Program-made: the position numbers and the translations under genes
The notes under the pieces: generated by a model
What the model saw: the letters and a program-made list of their open reading frames with translations, nothing else
The model's database searches: none
What the model was told of the DNA's origin: nothing
Part shown: positions 32,590-42,188 of the stretch, piece after piece
How the letters are laid out: every line of letters begins with the position of its first letter
How positions within the stretch are numbered: the first letter of the stretch is position 1
Origin: Alphaproteobacteria bacterium
GTDB taxonomy: Bacteria > Pseudomonadota > Alphaproteobacteria > UBA2966
DNA: 61,210 nt
NCBI GenBank assembly: GCA_030740435.1
Contig: JASLXG010000005.1
Coordinates: forward strand, 1-61,210
Direction: 5' to 3'

Positions 32590-33229
32590 ATAGTGATGAA
32601 CTCGTCGAGAAAATGGCTGCGGCCCAGCGGCTTCGGTTTGTCCCGCTCCTCCGGGTTCTGGTAGCGCACCGATGACTTGCCGGCATGCTCCCGCGTCAGC
32701 ACCATGGCGCGCACGAAAGCGCTCTCGACATCTTCCGCAGCCGTCGCCAGGACCGTCTTGGGGCCGGCTTCGAACCAGGGATCGAAGGGCCGCAATTCGT
32801 GGACCTGCCCGTCCGTCTCGACCCGCAGGCGGCCCTTCAGCAGGCAGCGGATGCCCGGCCCGACGTGGGTGTGACGCTGGGCGATGCCGCCCCGGGGGGA
32901 AAATCGATGCGGTCGCAGCGCATGAGATATTCCTCGCCACCATCGAGCTCGATCTCCTGGGCGAATTTGAGACGGGAGGCGACGCCCGGCAACAGCTCCT
33001 CGTCGCCCGCCGCGGCCAGTTCGAAACGCAGCACGTGTGCCCCCGCCTGCCCCGCGCCCAATTGGCAGGAATCGGCGCTGAAATGGGCCTGATTGTCCGC
33101 CAGCGTCGCCCCGCCGACCGAGATTTGGCCCGAGGCACAATAGAAAATACGCTTGGCCGGCCCCAGCGAGAGCCCTGAAACCGCCGCCTCCAGACGGTCT
33201 TCCAGCAGTCTCATGACCTGGACAGCCAT
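32586..33229 (-). pseudogene. Cupin-domain protein gene with frameshift
   Basis: Two frames together make one protein of about 214 residues. The first runs from ATG 33229 (MAVQVMRLLEDRLEAAVSGL) to RCDRIDFPPG. The second continues GGIAQRHTHVGPGIRCLLKG, RLRVETDGQVHEL, RPFDPWFEAGPKTVL to the stop at 32586. RHTHVGPG is the metal-binding cupin motif. The break lies in the C6-G4 run near 32892-32901 and is repaired by one added base, so it is either a single-base deletion or a sequencing error at a homopolymer. The neighbouring gene is also broken, which favours real decay. Confidence 0.75.
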
Positions 33230-33304
33230 CGCTTTGCGTTCCCCTCGGTACACACTATCTTCGACCACCAGTGTAACAGCCGCGGCTGAGACAGGAAGCT
33301 TGGT

Positions 33305-35641
33305 ATGAATGACGAGGACCCCGGTACCGGCATTGGCCGATCGCTGCCCCGGCTCGAGGATCGGCGCTTTCTGCTCGGCCGGGGAGGCTTCCTCGACAAT
33401 CTGGAATTCCCCGCCGTCGCCCACGCCGTGCTGCTGCGCTCGCCCCACGGCCACGCCGATATCCTCGATCTCGACCTGGGCGCCGCCCGCCAGAGCCCCG
33501 GGGTGCTGCTGGTCGCCGGCGGTGCCGAATTGGCGACCGAGGGGCTGGCTGGCATCGATTGCCTGATGGTGCCGCCCGACTGCGAGGGCCGGCGGACCTT
33601 CATTCCAGCGCACCCGCTGTTGCAGACCGAGCGGGTGCGCTTCGTCGGCGATCGGGTCGCCCTGGTGGTGGCAGAGACCCGGGACCAGGCCCGCGATGCG
33701 GCGGAGTTGATCGGCGTCGACTACCGCCCCCGGCCGGCCCTGGTATCGCCAGGCCAAGCCCGCGCCGCCGGGGCCGCGCTGCTTTGGGACGAGGCCCCCG
33801 ACAACGTCTGCTTCCGCTAGACCGAGGGCGACCGCGAAGCCACCGAGGCGGCTTTCGCCCGGGCCGCCCATGTCGTCGAGCTCGACCTCGTCAACAACCG
33901 CATCATCACCAATTTCATCGAGCCCCGGGCCGCGCTGGGCCTATACGACGCCGCCCAGGACCGCTTCACGCTTTATGCCGGAACCCAGATGCCGCATCGC
34001 GTGAAAGCCAATATGGCGGCCGTCTTCGGCCGGCCCCAGGGCGATATTCGCGTCGTCGTGCCCGACGTGGGCGGCAGCTTCGGCAGCAAGATGAGCGCCT
34101 GTGCCGAACAGGCCCTGGTGCTCTGGGCCGCCGGCAAACTGGGCCGCCCGGTCAAGTGGCTGGCGGAGAAGAACGAGGGCTTCGCCAGCGACTCGGCGGC
34201 CCGCGACAGCGAAACCCGGGCCGCCCTGGCCCTCGATGCCGAGGGCCGCTTCCTGGCCGTGCGCGTCGATACGCTGGCCAACATGGGCGGCTGTCTCTCC
34301 AACGGCACCACGCTGGCGGCCATCAACGGCCTGACGCTGCACACCGGGCCATATGCGATCGAAGCGGGATTCGCGGCGCTGGAGGGCGTCTTCTGCAACA
34401 CCGTTCCCACCGACGTCATGCGCGGTGCTGGCCGGCCCGAGGCGATCTATGCCATCGAGCGCCTGGTCGACGCCGCGGCCGAAAAACTCGGCATCGCGCC
34501 CGACGCGCTACGCCGGCGAAATCTGATTCCGCACGATGCCTTCCCTTACCTCACGGCATTCGGGCTGAATTACGACAGCGGCTGCTTCGAGAGCAACCTG
34601 GAAAGCGCCCTCGGCCGCGCCGACTGGACCGGCTTCGCCCAGCGCCGCGCCGCCGCCGAGGCCCGGGGCCTGCTAGCCGGCATCGCCGTCGGCTGCTACG
34701 TGCAGCGCAACGGCGGCCGCCTCTTGGACGAAAACGCCCAGATCCGCATCGACCCCACGGGCTTTGCCACCCTGCTGATCGGCACTCTGGATACCGGCCA
34801 GGGCCATGAAACCGCCTACGCCCAGATCGTCGCCGAGAGCCTCGGGCTCGCTCTGGATGCCATTCGTGTGGTCGAACGCGACACCGACATCGTCGCCCAC
34901 GGCAACGGCACCGGGGGCTCGCGTTCGATGATGGTGGGCGGCTCGGTGACGCTGCTGGCCTGCCGGCGCATCATCGCCAAGGCCACGACCATCGCCGCGC
35001 ATCTGCTGGAGGCCAGCGCCGACGACATCGCCGTCTCGGACGGCCATTATGTGATCTCCGGCACCGACCGCGGCGTCACGCTGCAAGAGATTGCCGCCGC
35101 CGCCTACCGCCAGGACCTGCTGCCGCCCGAGATCGAGACCGGCCTCGACGAGCGCGCCAACTTCCGCCCGCCCAATTTTTCATTTCCCAACGGCGTCTAC
35201 GTTTGCGAGGTCGAAGTCGACCCCGAGACCGGCCGGGTGGTAATCAAACGCTTCACGGCGGCCGAGGATTTCGGCACCGTGGTCAACCCGTTGCTGGTCG
35301 AGGGCCAGGTTCACGGCGCCCTGGCCATGGGTTTCGGCCAGGCGATTTTCGAGCATACAGTTTACCAGCCCGGCAGCGGCCAGTTGCTCTCGGGCTCGCT
35401 GCTCGATTACGCGCTGCCCCGGGCCAGCGACATGCCGCCCATCGACCTGGCCGTGGACCAGAGCGCGCCTTGCCTGAGTAACCCGCTGGGCGCCAAGGGC
35501 GCGGCCGAGGGCGGCACCGTGGGCGCGCCGCCGGTGGTCATCAACGCCATCCTCGACGCCCTCAGGCCGCTCGGCGTCGAACACATCCAAATGCCGGCAA
35601 CTCCCGAACGCGTCTGGCAAGCGATCCAAGAGGCCGGCTGA
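33305..35641 (+). pseudogene. Xanthine-dehydrogenase-family molybdopterin subunit with in-frame amber codon
   Basis: This is one open frame of 778 codons apart from a TAG at 33818-33820, where family members usually have Trp (CFR*TEGD). The first part has the ald_Xan_dh domain (SLPRLEDRRFLLGRGGFLDN). The rest has the MoCo-binding VVVPDVGGSFGSKMSACAEQ, TDVMRGAGRPEA, GTLDTGQGHETAYAQ and the C-terminal GAKGAAEGG with the catalytic Glu. The gene stands alone, without medium or small subunit genes. A truncated 171-residue product is expected, or an internal restart near 33989 could make a partial protein. The Cox/xanthine subtype and substrate are unknown. Confidence 0.82.
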
Positions 35642-35646
35642 GCCGG

Positions 35647-36681
35647 CTACTTCCTGGCCGGGTGCGCCAGCACCATCAGGGCCAGGATCTCGAACAACAT
35701 CTGGGCGCCGACATGGGCCGTGTTGGTCGAAGGATCGTACTGCGGGGCGATTTCGACCACGTCGCCGCCGATCACGTCGAGCCCCGCCAGGCCGCAAAGG
35801 AGCTCCTGGCACTCCCGCGGCGAAAGCCCGCCCACCTCCGGCGTACCGGTGCCCGGGGCATAGGCGGGATCGAGGCCGTCGACGTCGAAGCTGACGTAGC
35901 AGGGCCCCGCGCCCACCACCTCACGCGCCTTGTCCACCACCGCCGCCACGCCCATTGCCGAAAAATCCTCGACGTGGATCACTGTCATGCCGGCATCGTA
36001 GGAAAATTCCCAGACGAATTCGGACGAGCCGCGGATGCCGATCTGGATGCTGCGCCGGGGATCGACGACGCCGTCGAGCACGGCATGGCGGAAGGGCGCA
36101 CCGTGATTGAACTTGGAGCCGTCGAGCTCGCCGCCGGTGTCGCAGTGGGCATCGATATGCACCAGGCCGACGGGCGCCCGGCGGCCGATTGCTTTCAAGA
36201 TCGGCTGGCTGACCGAATGGTCGCCGCCGACGCTCAAGGGCCGGACGCCTGCGGCCACGAGCTTGGAATAGAAATCCTTGATGTCGGCGAGCGAGGTGTC
36301 GAGATCGAAGCGACTTTGCAGGGGCACGTCGCCGACGTCGCCGAGCCGGCACTCCGCCCTGGGCACCAGCCCGTGGCGATAGTGGTAGGGCCCGACGCGT
36401 TCGATGGCCCGCACCGCCCGCGGCCCGAAGCGCGCACCCGAGCGGTTGACCACGCCGAGATCCATGGGCACGCCCACAAGGGCTATGTCGAGGTCCTGGA
36501 AGTCGGACACGTAGGGCGCATCCAGCAAGGTCGGAACGCCACCAAACGGCAACGCCCGCGGCTTGCCGTCGAGGGCCAAGAGCTCGGCCACGGTTTGGAA
36601 CTTCGGGTCGAAAATTTCCCGGCCGGCGTCGGCGAATTTCCGCCGCAGGCGTTCGAGTTCATCCGGGTCCACAGGGTTCAT
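35647..36681 (-). CDS. Agmatinase/ureohydrolase-family protein
   Basis: This is a 344-residue member of the arginase/agmatinase fold that hydrolyses a guanidino compound to urea. The Mn-binding motifs are complete: VGGDHSV (about 164-170), HIDAHCDTG (about 185-193) and SFDVDGLDPAYAPGTGTPE (about 276-294). The N-terminal ~50 residues and the loop ALVGVPMDLGVVNRSGARFG fit guanidinobutyrase or guanidinopropionase-like members as well as agmatinase, so the substrate is left open. The gene is convergent with the broken molybdenum-hydroxylase gene, 5 bp between stops. Confidence 0.88.
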   Translation of the reverse strand: MNPVDPDELERLRRKFADAGREIFDPKFQTVAELLALDGKPRALPFGGVPTLLDAPYVSDFQDLDIALVGVPMDLGVVNRSGARFGPRAVRAIERVGPYHYRHGLVPRAECRLGDVGDVPLQSRFDLDTSLADIKDFYSKLVAAGVRPLSVGGDHSVSQPILKAIGRRAPVGLVHIDAHCDTGGELDGSKFNHGAPFRHAVLDGVVDPRRSIQIGIRGSSEFVWEFSYDAGMTVIHVEDFSAMGVAAVVDKAREVVGAGPCYVSFDVDGLDPAYAPGTGTPEVGGLSPRECQELLCGLAGLDVIGGDVVEIAPQYDPSTNTAHVGAQMLFEILALMVLAHPARK

Positions 36682-36795
36682 GGTTCTGCCTAGAGCAATT
36701 CAAAGTTGAAGCGAATCAGTCACGCTCCTCATATGTCCCGCCGCAAAAGCAGAAGCAGGCGCGCGTTGCCCAGCGTCTTGTCCGCCGCCACCGGG

Positions 36796-37152
36796 CTATT
36801 CCCGCTTCGCCTCGATCTCCTCGATCATAGCGGACACAGCGGCCTCCAACTCGGGCAGGTCGCCTGTCACGGTTGCCCATATCTCGCGCGGCAGAATGCT
36901 CGGGTAGTCGTGACGCAGTACGTTGCCGATGCCGGCGATCTCCCGCCAGGGTATGTGGGAAAAGCCCGTCTTCAATTCCTCCGGTAGATGGCGCGACGCC
37001 TCCGACACGCGTTCAATATTGCGTTCGACGGCGTCGATCAGTTGTCGGTCGTTGGTGAATTCCTCCAGGTTCTTGTCAGCGACGTATCGCCGGATCGCGG
37101 CAATGGCCGTGAGGATGTGGCCGAGGCGGGCCCGGAGGAGTTCGTCGCTCAT
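36796..37152 (-). CDS. HepT-like (HEPN, DUF86) protein
   Basis: This 118-residue helical protein is of the HEPN family, the toxin/RNase partner of MNT/HEPN pairs. The segment PWREIAGIGNVLRHDYPSI (about 71-89) is the family core. Its usual R-x4-H-x-Y reads G-NVLR-H-D-Y here, with the Arg replaced by Gly, a variant that may alter or abolish RNase activity. It starts directly after the stop of the nucleotidyltransferase gene, so the two are co-expressed. Confidence 0.85.
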   Translation of the reverse strand: MSDELLRARLGHILTAIAAIRRYVADKNLEEFTNDRQLIDAVERNIERVSEASRHLPEELKTGFSHIPWREIAGIGNVLRHDYPSILPREIWATVTGDLPELEAAVSAMIEEIEAKRE

Positions 37153-37449
37153 TCAAAAAACGCTCACCTCATCGCGGCCGATGCGGGTGCGCTCGGGCGG
37201 CGACAGGCTTTCGCGCACGACAACGTCGGTGGCGCATTCCAGAAGGTCGCCGAGATAGAGCGACAACCCGGAATGATCGACGAGCGAAAATGGCTGCTGC
37301 GGATCGATATCGACAAGCACATCGACGTCACGCGCGGTCGCCTCGCCGCGAGCCGTCGAGCCGATCAGCGCCAGACGGCAGACGCCGCGGGCGCGCAACT
37401 CTTGTTCGCGGGCCTTGAGCCGATTGACGATGCGATCACGTTCCGGCAT
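37153..37449 (-). CDS. MntA-like minimal nucleotidyltransferase
   Basis: This 98-residue nucleotidyltransferase has the GSx(n)DxD motif GSTARGEATARDVDVLVDID (about 34-53). In MNT/HEPN systems this protein AMPylates and silences the HEPN toxin. The ATG at 37449 (MPERDRIVNRLK) is preferred over an upstream in-frame ATG at 37530, which would overlap the 5' part of the intergenic region without protein-like sequence. Probable role: antitoxin of a small stabilisation or phage-defence module. Confidence 0.85.
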   Translation of the reverse strand: MPERDRIVNRLKAREQELRARGVCRLALIGSTARGEATARDVDVLVDIDPQQPFSLVDHSGLSLYLGDLLECATDVVVRESLSPPERTRIGRDEVSVF

Positions 37450-37526
37450 GCCATTCACCGTTGTCAATAAAGACCATTCTAACCTCGCACTGCCGCCACC
37501 GCTAACCCCCGACACTCGCCCATCGT

Positions 37527-39239
37527 TCAACGCTCAAAAAGTGCCAAGAACTTGACAACGGCAACCGGCCCACCGTCGATGTCGATTTCGTCGGCGGCGT
37601 AGGCCAGCGCCGGATTGCGCTTTTTGGTGACGATGCGTTTCCAGGTGGCGGCCGTGGTGGCGATGCGGATGTCGGTGGGGCCCGCGCCGCCTTCTCGCAA
37701 TTCCGCCACGCCGCGGCGCACGTGGATGGTGAAGCTGCGGCCCACGTCGGCAAAATCAAACCGCACCCGGGTGTCGGTCTCGAGTGCCTCTTCGGCCTTC
37801 AGGCGCGTGGTCATGCCGGCGAGAAAGCCGTCGATGGGCAGGCTGTCGAGCATGCCGTCGGGAAGGGCGCTGGGATCGGGCCTCTCGATCACCAGATCGC
37901 CGGCGAGTTCGCGGGCCTGGGTGAGATACCAGTGTCGGGCGTTGGGATTGCCGTGGTCGCGGGCCTTGGCCCTGAGCGCCCGGGCCAGCAGCTCACGGGC
38001 TTCGGCCGCCTCGGGCTGGGCCCTGAGCCAGTGGCGCGCCAGTTCCGCCGCCCATTGCAGCTTGCCCGCGGCCAGGGCGGCGCGGGCCTGGTCGGGCAGC
38101 GGCCGGCCGGCGGCGAAGACGGCCATCAGGCGCCTCGAGCGTTCTTCCGGTGGCAACGGCTCGAGCGTCGTGGCATCGCCATCGAACCAGCCCAAATAAC
38201 CGCCGTAGACGGCGCGCACCGACCAGGCCACGGTGCCGTAGTGTTCGGCCAGCCAGGGATGCTCGGCCAAGTGGCGCGGCAGGCGCACGGCGGCGACGAT
38301 TTGGTCGGGACCGAGCCCCCCATTGATGCCGCGAACCGTCTGGTCGTGGACGAACTGGATGGCATCGCGGTAGGCGGTCAGGACCTCGGCCACCTTGTCG
38401 CCCCCCACCAGCGGCCGGGTATGCGCCGGAACCAGGACCTCGGGCCCCAGCGCGCGCATGCGATCGAGGCTCTCGACCCACGTCATGACGTCGCGGTGCG
38501 CCGTGCCACGGATGGTGTAGAGGTTGGGAAAGGTCTGGTAGATGTTGTCGGCCGGCAACAGGATTTTTCGTTCGGGCAGCCAGACCATGATCTGGTCGTC
38601 GGTTTCGCCGGGCGCGTGGATCAGCTCAAACCGCACCCCGGCGACTTCGATCTCCAGCTTGTCGTCGAACACATGCGTCGGGCGCCTTAGCGCCATGTCT
38701 TGCGTTTCAAACCCCAAGTCGGGACCGATGCCGGCGTTTATCACCCCGCCGGCCGGCAGCAACTGGCCGAACATACGCATGCCGCGCCGGTAAAGGACGT
38801 CGGCCAGCACGTTGACGATGCGGTTGATGTGGGCGTTGGTGGTGCGATGGGCGTAGACCGGCACTTCGCGCCGCTGGGCAAAAACCTGGCTGCCATAAAT
38901 GTGGTCGGGGTGGTTGTGGGTCAGCACGATGGCCTTGACCGGCTTTTTCGTAATTTCGCGAAAAGCGGCCAGCGCCGCCTGGGCGCGCGTGCGGCTTTCC
39001 AGGCTGTCGACGATGATGACGCCGTCGTCGCCCTCGATCATGATCGAATTCGCCAGGCCGTAGCCGACGGCGACGTGGATGCCGGCCGCGGGGCTGATAA
39101 CTTGGCGCTCAAAAAGCCGGCTGTGGGCCTCGAGGGTCGAGGCCCCGCCAGTGGTGGTGTCAGTGCTCTTTTCAGCCTCCCCGCTGTCGCAGCCGGCCAG
39201 CGCCAGGACGGCGCCGATCAGCAGACCGAGCCCTTTCAT
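37527..39239 (-). CDS. Alkylsulfatase-like metallo-beta-lactamase lipoprotein
   Basis: This 570-residue protein has a lipoprotein signal (MKGLGLLIGAVLALAGC, Cys17 as lipid site) and so is probably anchored in the periplasm. The metallo-beta-lactamase Zn motif is LTHNHPDHIYG (about 106-116), with further ligands near HAPGETDDQ and PAHTRPL. The dimerisation and C-terminal SCP2-like domains (SFTIHVRRGVAELREG...KFLALFER) match the BDS1/SdsA1 secondary and primary alkylsulfatase family. It may hydrolyse sulfate esters of alkyl chains. No regulator or transporter is adjacent. Confidence 0.85.
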   Translation of the reverse strand: MKGLGLLIGAVLALAGCDSGEAEKSTDTTTGGASTLEAHSRLFERQVISPAAGIHVAVGYGLANSIMIEGDDGVIIVDSLESRTRAQAALAAFREITKKPVKAIVLTHNHPDHIYGSQVFAQRREVPVYAHRTTNAHINRIVNVLADVLYRRGMRMFGQLLPAGGVINAGIGPDLGFETQDMALRRPTHVFDDKLEIEVAGVRFELIHAPGETDDQIMVWLPERKILLPADNIYQTFPNLYTIRGTAHRDVMTWVESLDRMRALGPEVLVPAHTRPLVGGDKVAEVLTAYRDAIQFVHDQTVRGINGGLGPDQIVAAVRLPRHLAEHPWLAEHYGTVAWSVRAVYGGYLGWFDGDATTLEPLPPEERSRRLMAVFAAGRPLPDQARAALAAGKLQWAAELARHWLRAQPEAAEARELLARALRAKARDHGNPNARHWYLTQARELAGDLVIERPDPSALPDGMLDSLPIDGFLAGMTTRLKAEEALETDTRVRFDFADVGRSFTIHVRRGVAELREGGAGPTDIRIATTAATWKRIVTKKRNPALAYAADEIDIDGGPVAVVKFLALFER

Positions 39240-39272
39240 GCCGCCCTCCCCCGTTCCCAGAGCCCGTGGCTC

Positions 39273-40088
39273 CTAAAGGCCGTGGTTGGGCCAACTAGGT
39301 TCAAAATTCTTGTCGAGGAAGGCCTGGGCGCCCTGGGTGTGGCTGTCCTTGCGCAGCCACATGGACATCATCATCTCGGTCTCGATGCGCAAGCGTTCCT
39401 CGAGCGTCCGCCCGATGCCCCGGACCACGGTTTCCTTGTCGGACCTGAGCGCACCCTGGGGCAGCTGGGCGATCGACTTGGCCAGCTCCAGCGCACGCGC
39501 ATACGCCTTGCCCTGGGGCACCACCTCGTTGACCAGACCCATACGAAAGGCCTCGTGGACGTCGATGAAGCGGCCGGTGATGAGCAATTCCATGGCGTGG
39601 CCGTGGCCCACGATAAGCGGCAGGCGCACGGCCAGGCCGTCGCCCGAGATGATGTTCCAGCGCCGCTCGGTAGCGCCGAACTTGGCGTTCTCGGCACCGA
39701 TGCGAATGTCGGCCAGCAGCGCCGTCTCCATACCGGCGGCCACGGCGTAGCCGTTCACGGCGGCGATGATGGGTTTGAAGATGTCGGCCCGCTTGGTGTA
39801 GCCGCAAAAGCCGTCGGAATTGTAGATGGCCTGGCGGTAGTCTTCGTAATCCTCGAACTTGAAGTTGTCGGAAGCCGCGTCTTCGAGGTCCCAGCCGGCG
39901 CAAAAGGCCTTGTCGCCGGCACCGGTGATGATGGCGACGAGGGCGTCTTTATCATCACGAAACCTCTTCCAGGCCTCCTGCAGCTCCAAGTTCATGGTGT
40001 TGCTGATGGCATTGCGCCGCTCGGGCCGATTGAGGGTGATGGTGACGATGTGATCGGTCATTTCGTATTTGATGGTCTCGTAGCTCAT
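39273..40088 (-). CDS. Enoyl-CoA hydratase/isomerase-family protein
   Basis: This is a 271-residue crotonase-fold protein. Oxyanion-hole segments are FCAGWDLED (about 62-70) and NGYAVAAGMETALLADIRIG (about 112-131), followed by the GATERRWNI loop. Of the two catalytic Glu positions used in hydratases, one is Glu in METALLAD and the other lies at the RRWNIISG loop and is not obviously conserved, so it may be an isomerase or dehydratase-type member. The ATG at 40088 has GGGAG eight nt upstream; a GTG at 40097 overlaps the marR stop. It is co-transcribed with the MarR gene. Confidence 0.87.
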   Translation of the reverse strand: MSYETIKYEMTDHIVTITLNRPERRNAISNTMNLELQEAWKRFRDDKDALVAIITGAGDKAFCAGWDLEDAASDNFKFEDYEDYRQAIYNSDGFCGYTKRADIFKPIIAAVNGYAVAAGMETALLADIRIGAENAKFGATERRWNIISGDGLAVRLPLIVGHGHAMELLITGRFIDVHEAFRMGLVNEVVPQGKAYARALELAKSIAQLPQGALRSDKETVVRGIGRTLEERLRIETEMMMSMWLRKDSHTQGAQAFLDKNFEPSWPNHGL

Positions 40089-40093
40089 TGCAG

Positions 40094-40543
40094 TCACTCC
40101 CTTGGCGAAGAAATTTCCAGAAGATTGGCTTTGACGGCCAGCAGGTCGTCGATCAGGCGTTCGCGCCCAGCCGCCGGCAATCCTGCCAGGGCCTGGCGGT
40201 TGAGGGTGGCGCCGACCTGGTTCACGAAGGCCCGGACGGGGTCTACCTTGGGCGTGAGGTGAACTCGCTTGGCGCGGCGGTCGTGGGCGTCGGCGCGGCG
40301 CTCGACCCAGCCCTTGCGCTCGAGATGGTCGAGCAGCACGCCCAGGCTGGGCCGTCCGATCTCGAGATCAAAGGCCAAGTCCGCCTGGGTCACGCCGTCC
40401 TGGCGCATGAGGTGAAGCAGCACCCACCACTGCGAACGCGTGAGGCCGAGTTCGCGAACCCGCTGGTCCAGCACCTGGCGGATGAGGCGGGCCAGGTCGT
40501 GGATGAGAAAACCGAAATTGCCTTCGTGGGCCGGCCGGGACAT
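40094..40543 (-). CDS. MarR-family transcriptional regulator
   Basis: This 149-residue winged-helix regulator includes GLTRSQWWVLLHLMRQDGVT (about 43-62), DLEIGRPSLGVLLDHLERKG (about 72-91) and WVERRADAHDRRAKRVHLT wing residues (about 92-110). It lies upstream of and next to the enoyl-CoA hydratase gene, suggesting control of that operon by an aromatic or acyl-CoA ligand, as for BadR/HcaR-type MarR proteins. The upstream gap to 40599 is AT-rich and probably holds its promoter and operator; no clean palindrome stands out. Confidence 0.9.
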   Translation of the reverse strand: MSRPAHEGNFGFLIHDLARLIRQVLDQRVRELGLTRSQWWVLLHLMRQDGVTQADLAFDLEIGRPSLGVLLDHLERKGWVERRADAHDRRAKRVHLTPKVDPVRAFVNQVGATLNRQALAGLPAAGRERLIDDLLAVKANLLEISSPRE

Positions 40544-40598
40544 GCCGGGATATTAGTACGCTAGACAATAATATGCAAGAATATAATTTGTTAACGTA

Positions 40599-42065
40599 TT
40601 AATTTTCCACCTCGGCCGCAGTGTAGAGAGCGACCTCGCCGCTGACGCCCTTGAGCTGGGTGCTACCGACAGGCCGGATCTCGGCCACCCCGGCGGCTCG
40701 TTCGGCCACTTCGGCACTGAACAAAAGCGGCGGATGGGGCGGCTTGGTCTCGCTTTCCAGACGCGCCGCCAAGTTCACCGTGGGCCCGATGACGGTGAAT
40801 TCGAGGCGGTCGGCGCTGCCGATGTAGCCGGCCACCACCTGGCCGAAATGAATGCCGATGCCGCTCGACAAGGTGGGGCGGCCCTGGTCGCGCTGGCTTT
40901 GATTGAAAAGCTCGAGGCGGTGGCGCATCTCCAACGCCGCCGCCACCGCCGCGGCGGCACTGTTCTGCTCCCCATCATCCAGACCGAACACCGCCATCAC
41001 GGCATCGCCCATGAATTTGTCGACCATGCCGCCGTGGTTCCGGATGGCCAGCACCATCTCGCCGAAATAGCCATTCAGCAGGCTGGTCAGGGCCTCGGGC
41101 TCGAGGTCCTCGGAAAGCGCCGTAAAGTCGCGCAGATCCGAGAGCAACACCGCCACCCGGCAGCGCCGGCCACCCAGCTTGACCTCGTTGCCAGCGACCG
41201 CGTGCTTGGCGATGAACTCCTCGGCCACCTGGGGATTGACGAAGCGGCCGAAGGCGTCGCGGATGCGTTCGCGCAGCATCAGGCCCTGGGCCATATCGTT
41301 GATGCTGTCGGCGACGCGGCCCAGCTCGTCGGGCCGCGAGGCGTCGAGGCGCACGTCATAGTAGCCCTCGGTCACCATTTCCAGGGCCTCGAGGATGCGG
41401 TCGCAGTCGTGCCGCTGCGCCTGGCCGTAGCGCCAGGCGATGAAAAGCGCGGCGGCGACGAAGCTGGCGCCCAGGAACGTCACTTCCAGCGCCACCCCGA
41501 GAGCGGCATAGCCCTCGTAGACGAAGCGAAAGGCCATCAGCACCATGACCGCCGCCGGCACGATGGTGAAGACGGCGTAGCCCTCGATCAGGCGCGGCGC
41601 CATGCGCCCCAGGATGGTGGCCGGGGTCTCGCCCTCGGTGCCGCGCACGAACTGCTCCAGGCCGATGTATTCGAGCTGCGACAGCACGCCGCCGCCCAGG
41701 GCCCAGTAACCGACCAGCAGCTTGAGGTGACTTTCGGGCGGGAAGTCGGGATAGAGCACGGCGTGCACGATCACCGCCAGCTCGCCGGCCACCAGCCAGG
41801 AAACCACGGCGATGAAAAAGCCGTGCCGGGCCAGGCTGCGCGGCGCCCGGGCCTCGGGGTAGAGCCGGTAGAGGCCCTCCCGCAGTGCGATCTGCAGCAC
41901 ACATACCAGGCCCAGTCCCAGCATCACCCGCGACAGCATGATGGCAGCGATGAAGGGACAGACGACCTGGCCGTAAAAGGCCAGGAACGCCACCGCCACC
42001 AGCGGCCCCAGGTGCAAACGCCAGCGCGTGCCGGCGTCGATGCGCGTCAGCGTCAGATCCGTCAT
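40599..42065 (-). CDS. Membrane-bound class III adenylate/guanylate cyclase with HAMP domain
   Basis: This 488-residue protein has about six N-terminal membrane segments (residues ~10-220), a HAMP-like linker (ALEMVTEGYYDVRLDASRPD) and a C-terminal class III cyclase domain (about 295-470). Metal-binding Asp residues are in VLLSDLRDFTALS and DKFMGDAVMAVFG, and the GPTVNLAARLES motif is present. It would make cAMP in response to a membrane signal. The ATG at 42065 follows a GGGGG site; an ATG at 42092 is less likely. No effector gene is nearby. Confidence 0.9.
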   Translation of the reverse strand: MTDLTLTRIDAGTRWRLHLGPLVAVAFLAFYGQVVCPFIAAIMLSRVMLGLGLVCVLQIALREGLYRLYPEARAPRSLARHGFFIAVVSWLVAGELAVIVHAVLYPDFPPESHLKLLVGYWALGGGVLSQLEYIGLEQFVRGTEGETPATILGRMAPRLIEGYAVFTIVPAAVMVLMAFRFVYEGYAALGVALEVTFLGASFVAAALFIAWRYGQAQRHDCDRILEALEMVTEGYYDVRLDASRPDELGRVADSINDMAQGLMLRERIRDAFGRFVNPQVAEEFIAKHAVAGNEVKLGGRRCRVAVLLSDLRDFTALSEDLEPEALTSLLNGYFGEMVLAIRNHGGMVDKFMGDAVMAVFGLDDGEQNSAAAAVAAALEMRHRLELFNQSQRDQGRPTLSSGIGIHFGQVVAGYIGSADRLEFTVIGPTVNLAARLESETKPPHPPLLFSAEVAERAAGVAEIRPVGSTQLKGVSGEVALYTAAEVEN

Positions 42066-42188
42066 GGTTTCCCCCGAAGCTGTTCCGCCCACTTCCCGCC
42101 GAGCATAGCAGCCGCGGCATCAGGCCGTGACCCGATGCGAAATCCGGGCTAAAGGATTGGCGTTGCGGCCCACGGGGAGCCCGAAGCC

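Noticed and set aside
33818-33820. Amber suppression or pyrrolysine at the TAG in the hydroxylase gene
   Set aside because: The replaced residue is Trp, a TAG also occurs at a Trp in a dead IS1380 copy, and the family has no pyrrolysine; simple mutation is more likely.
38700-40262. 520-residue plus-strand open frame
   Set aside because: It is antisense to the alkylsulfatase-like, hydratase and MarR genes; a GC-rich shadow.
42066-42188. TPP riboswitch upstream of tenA
   Set aside because: The conserved CTGAGA and second thi-box blocks are not present and the gap is too short.
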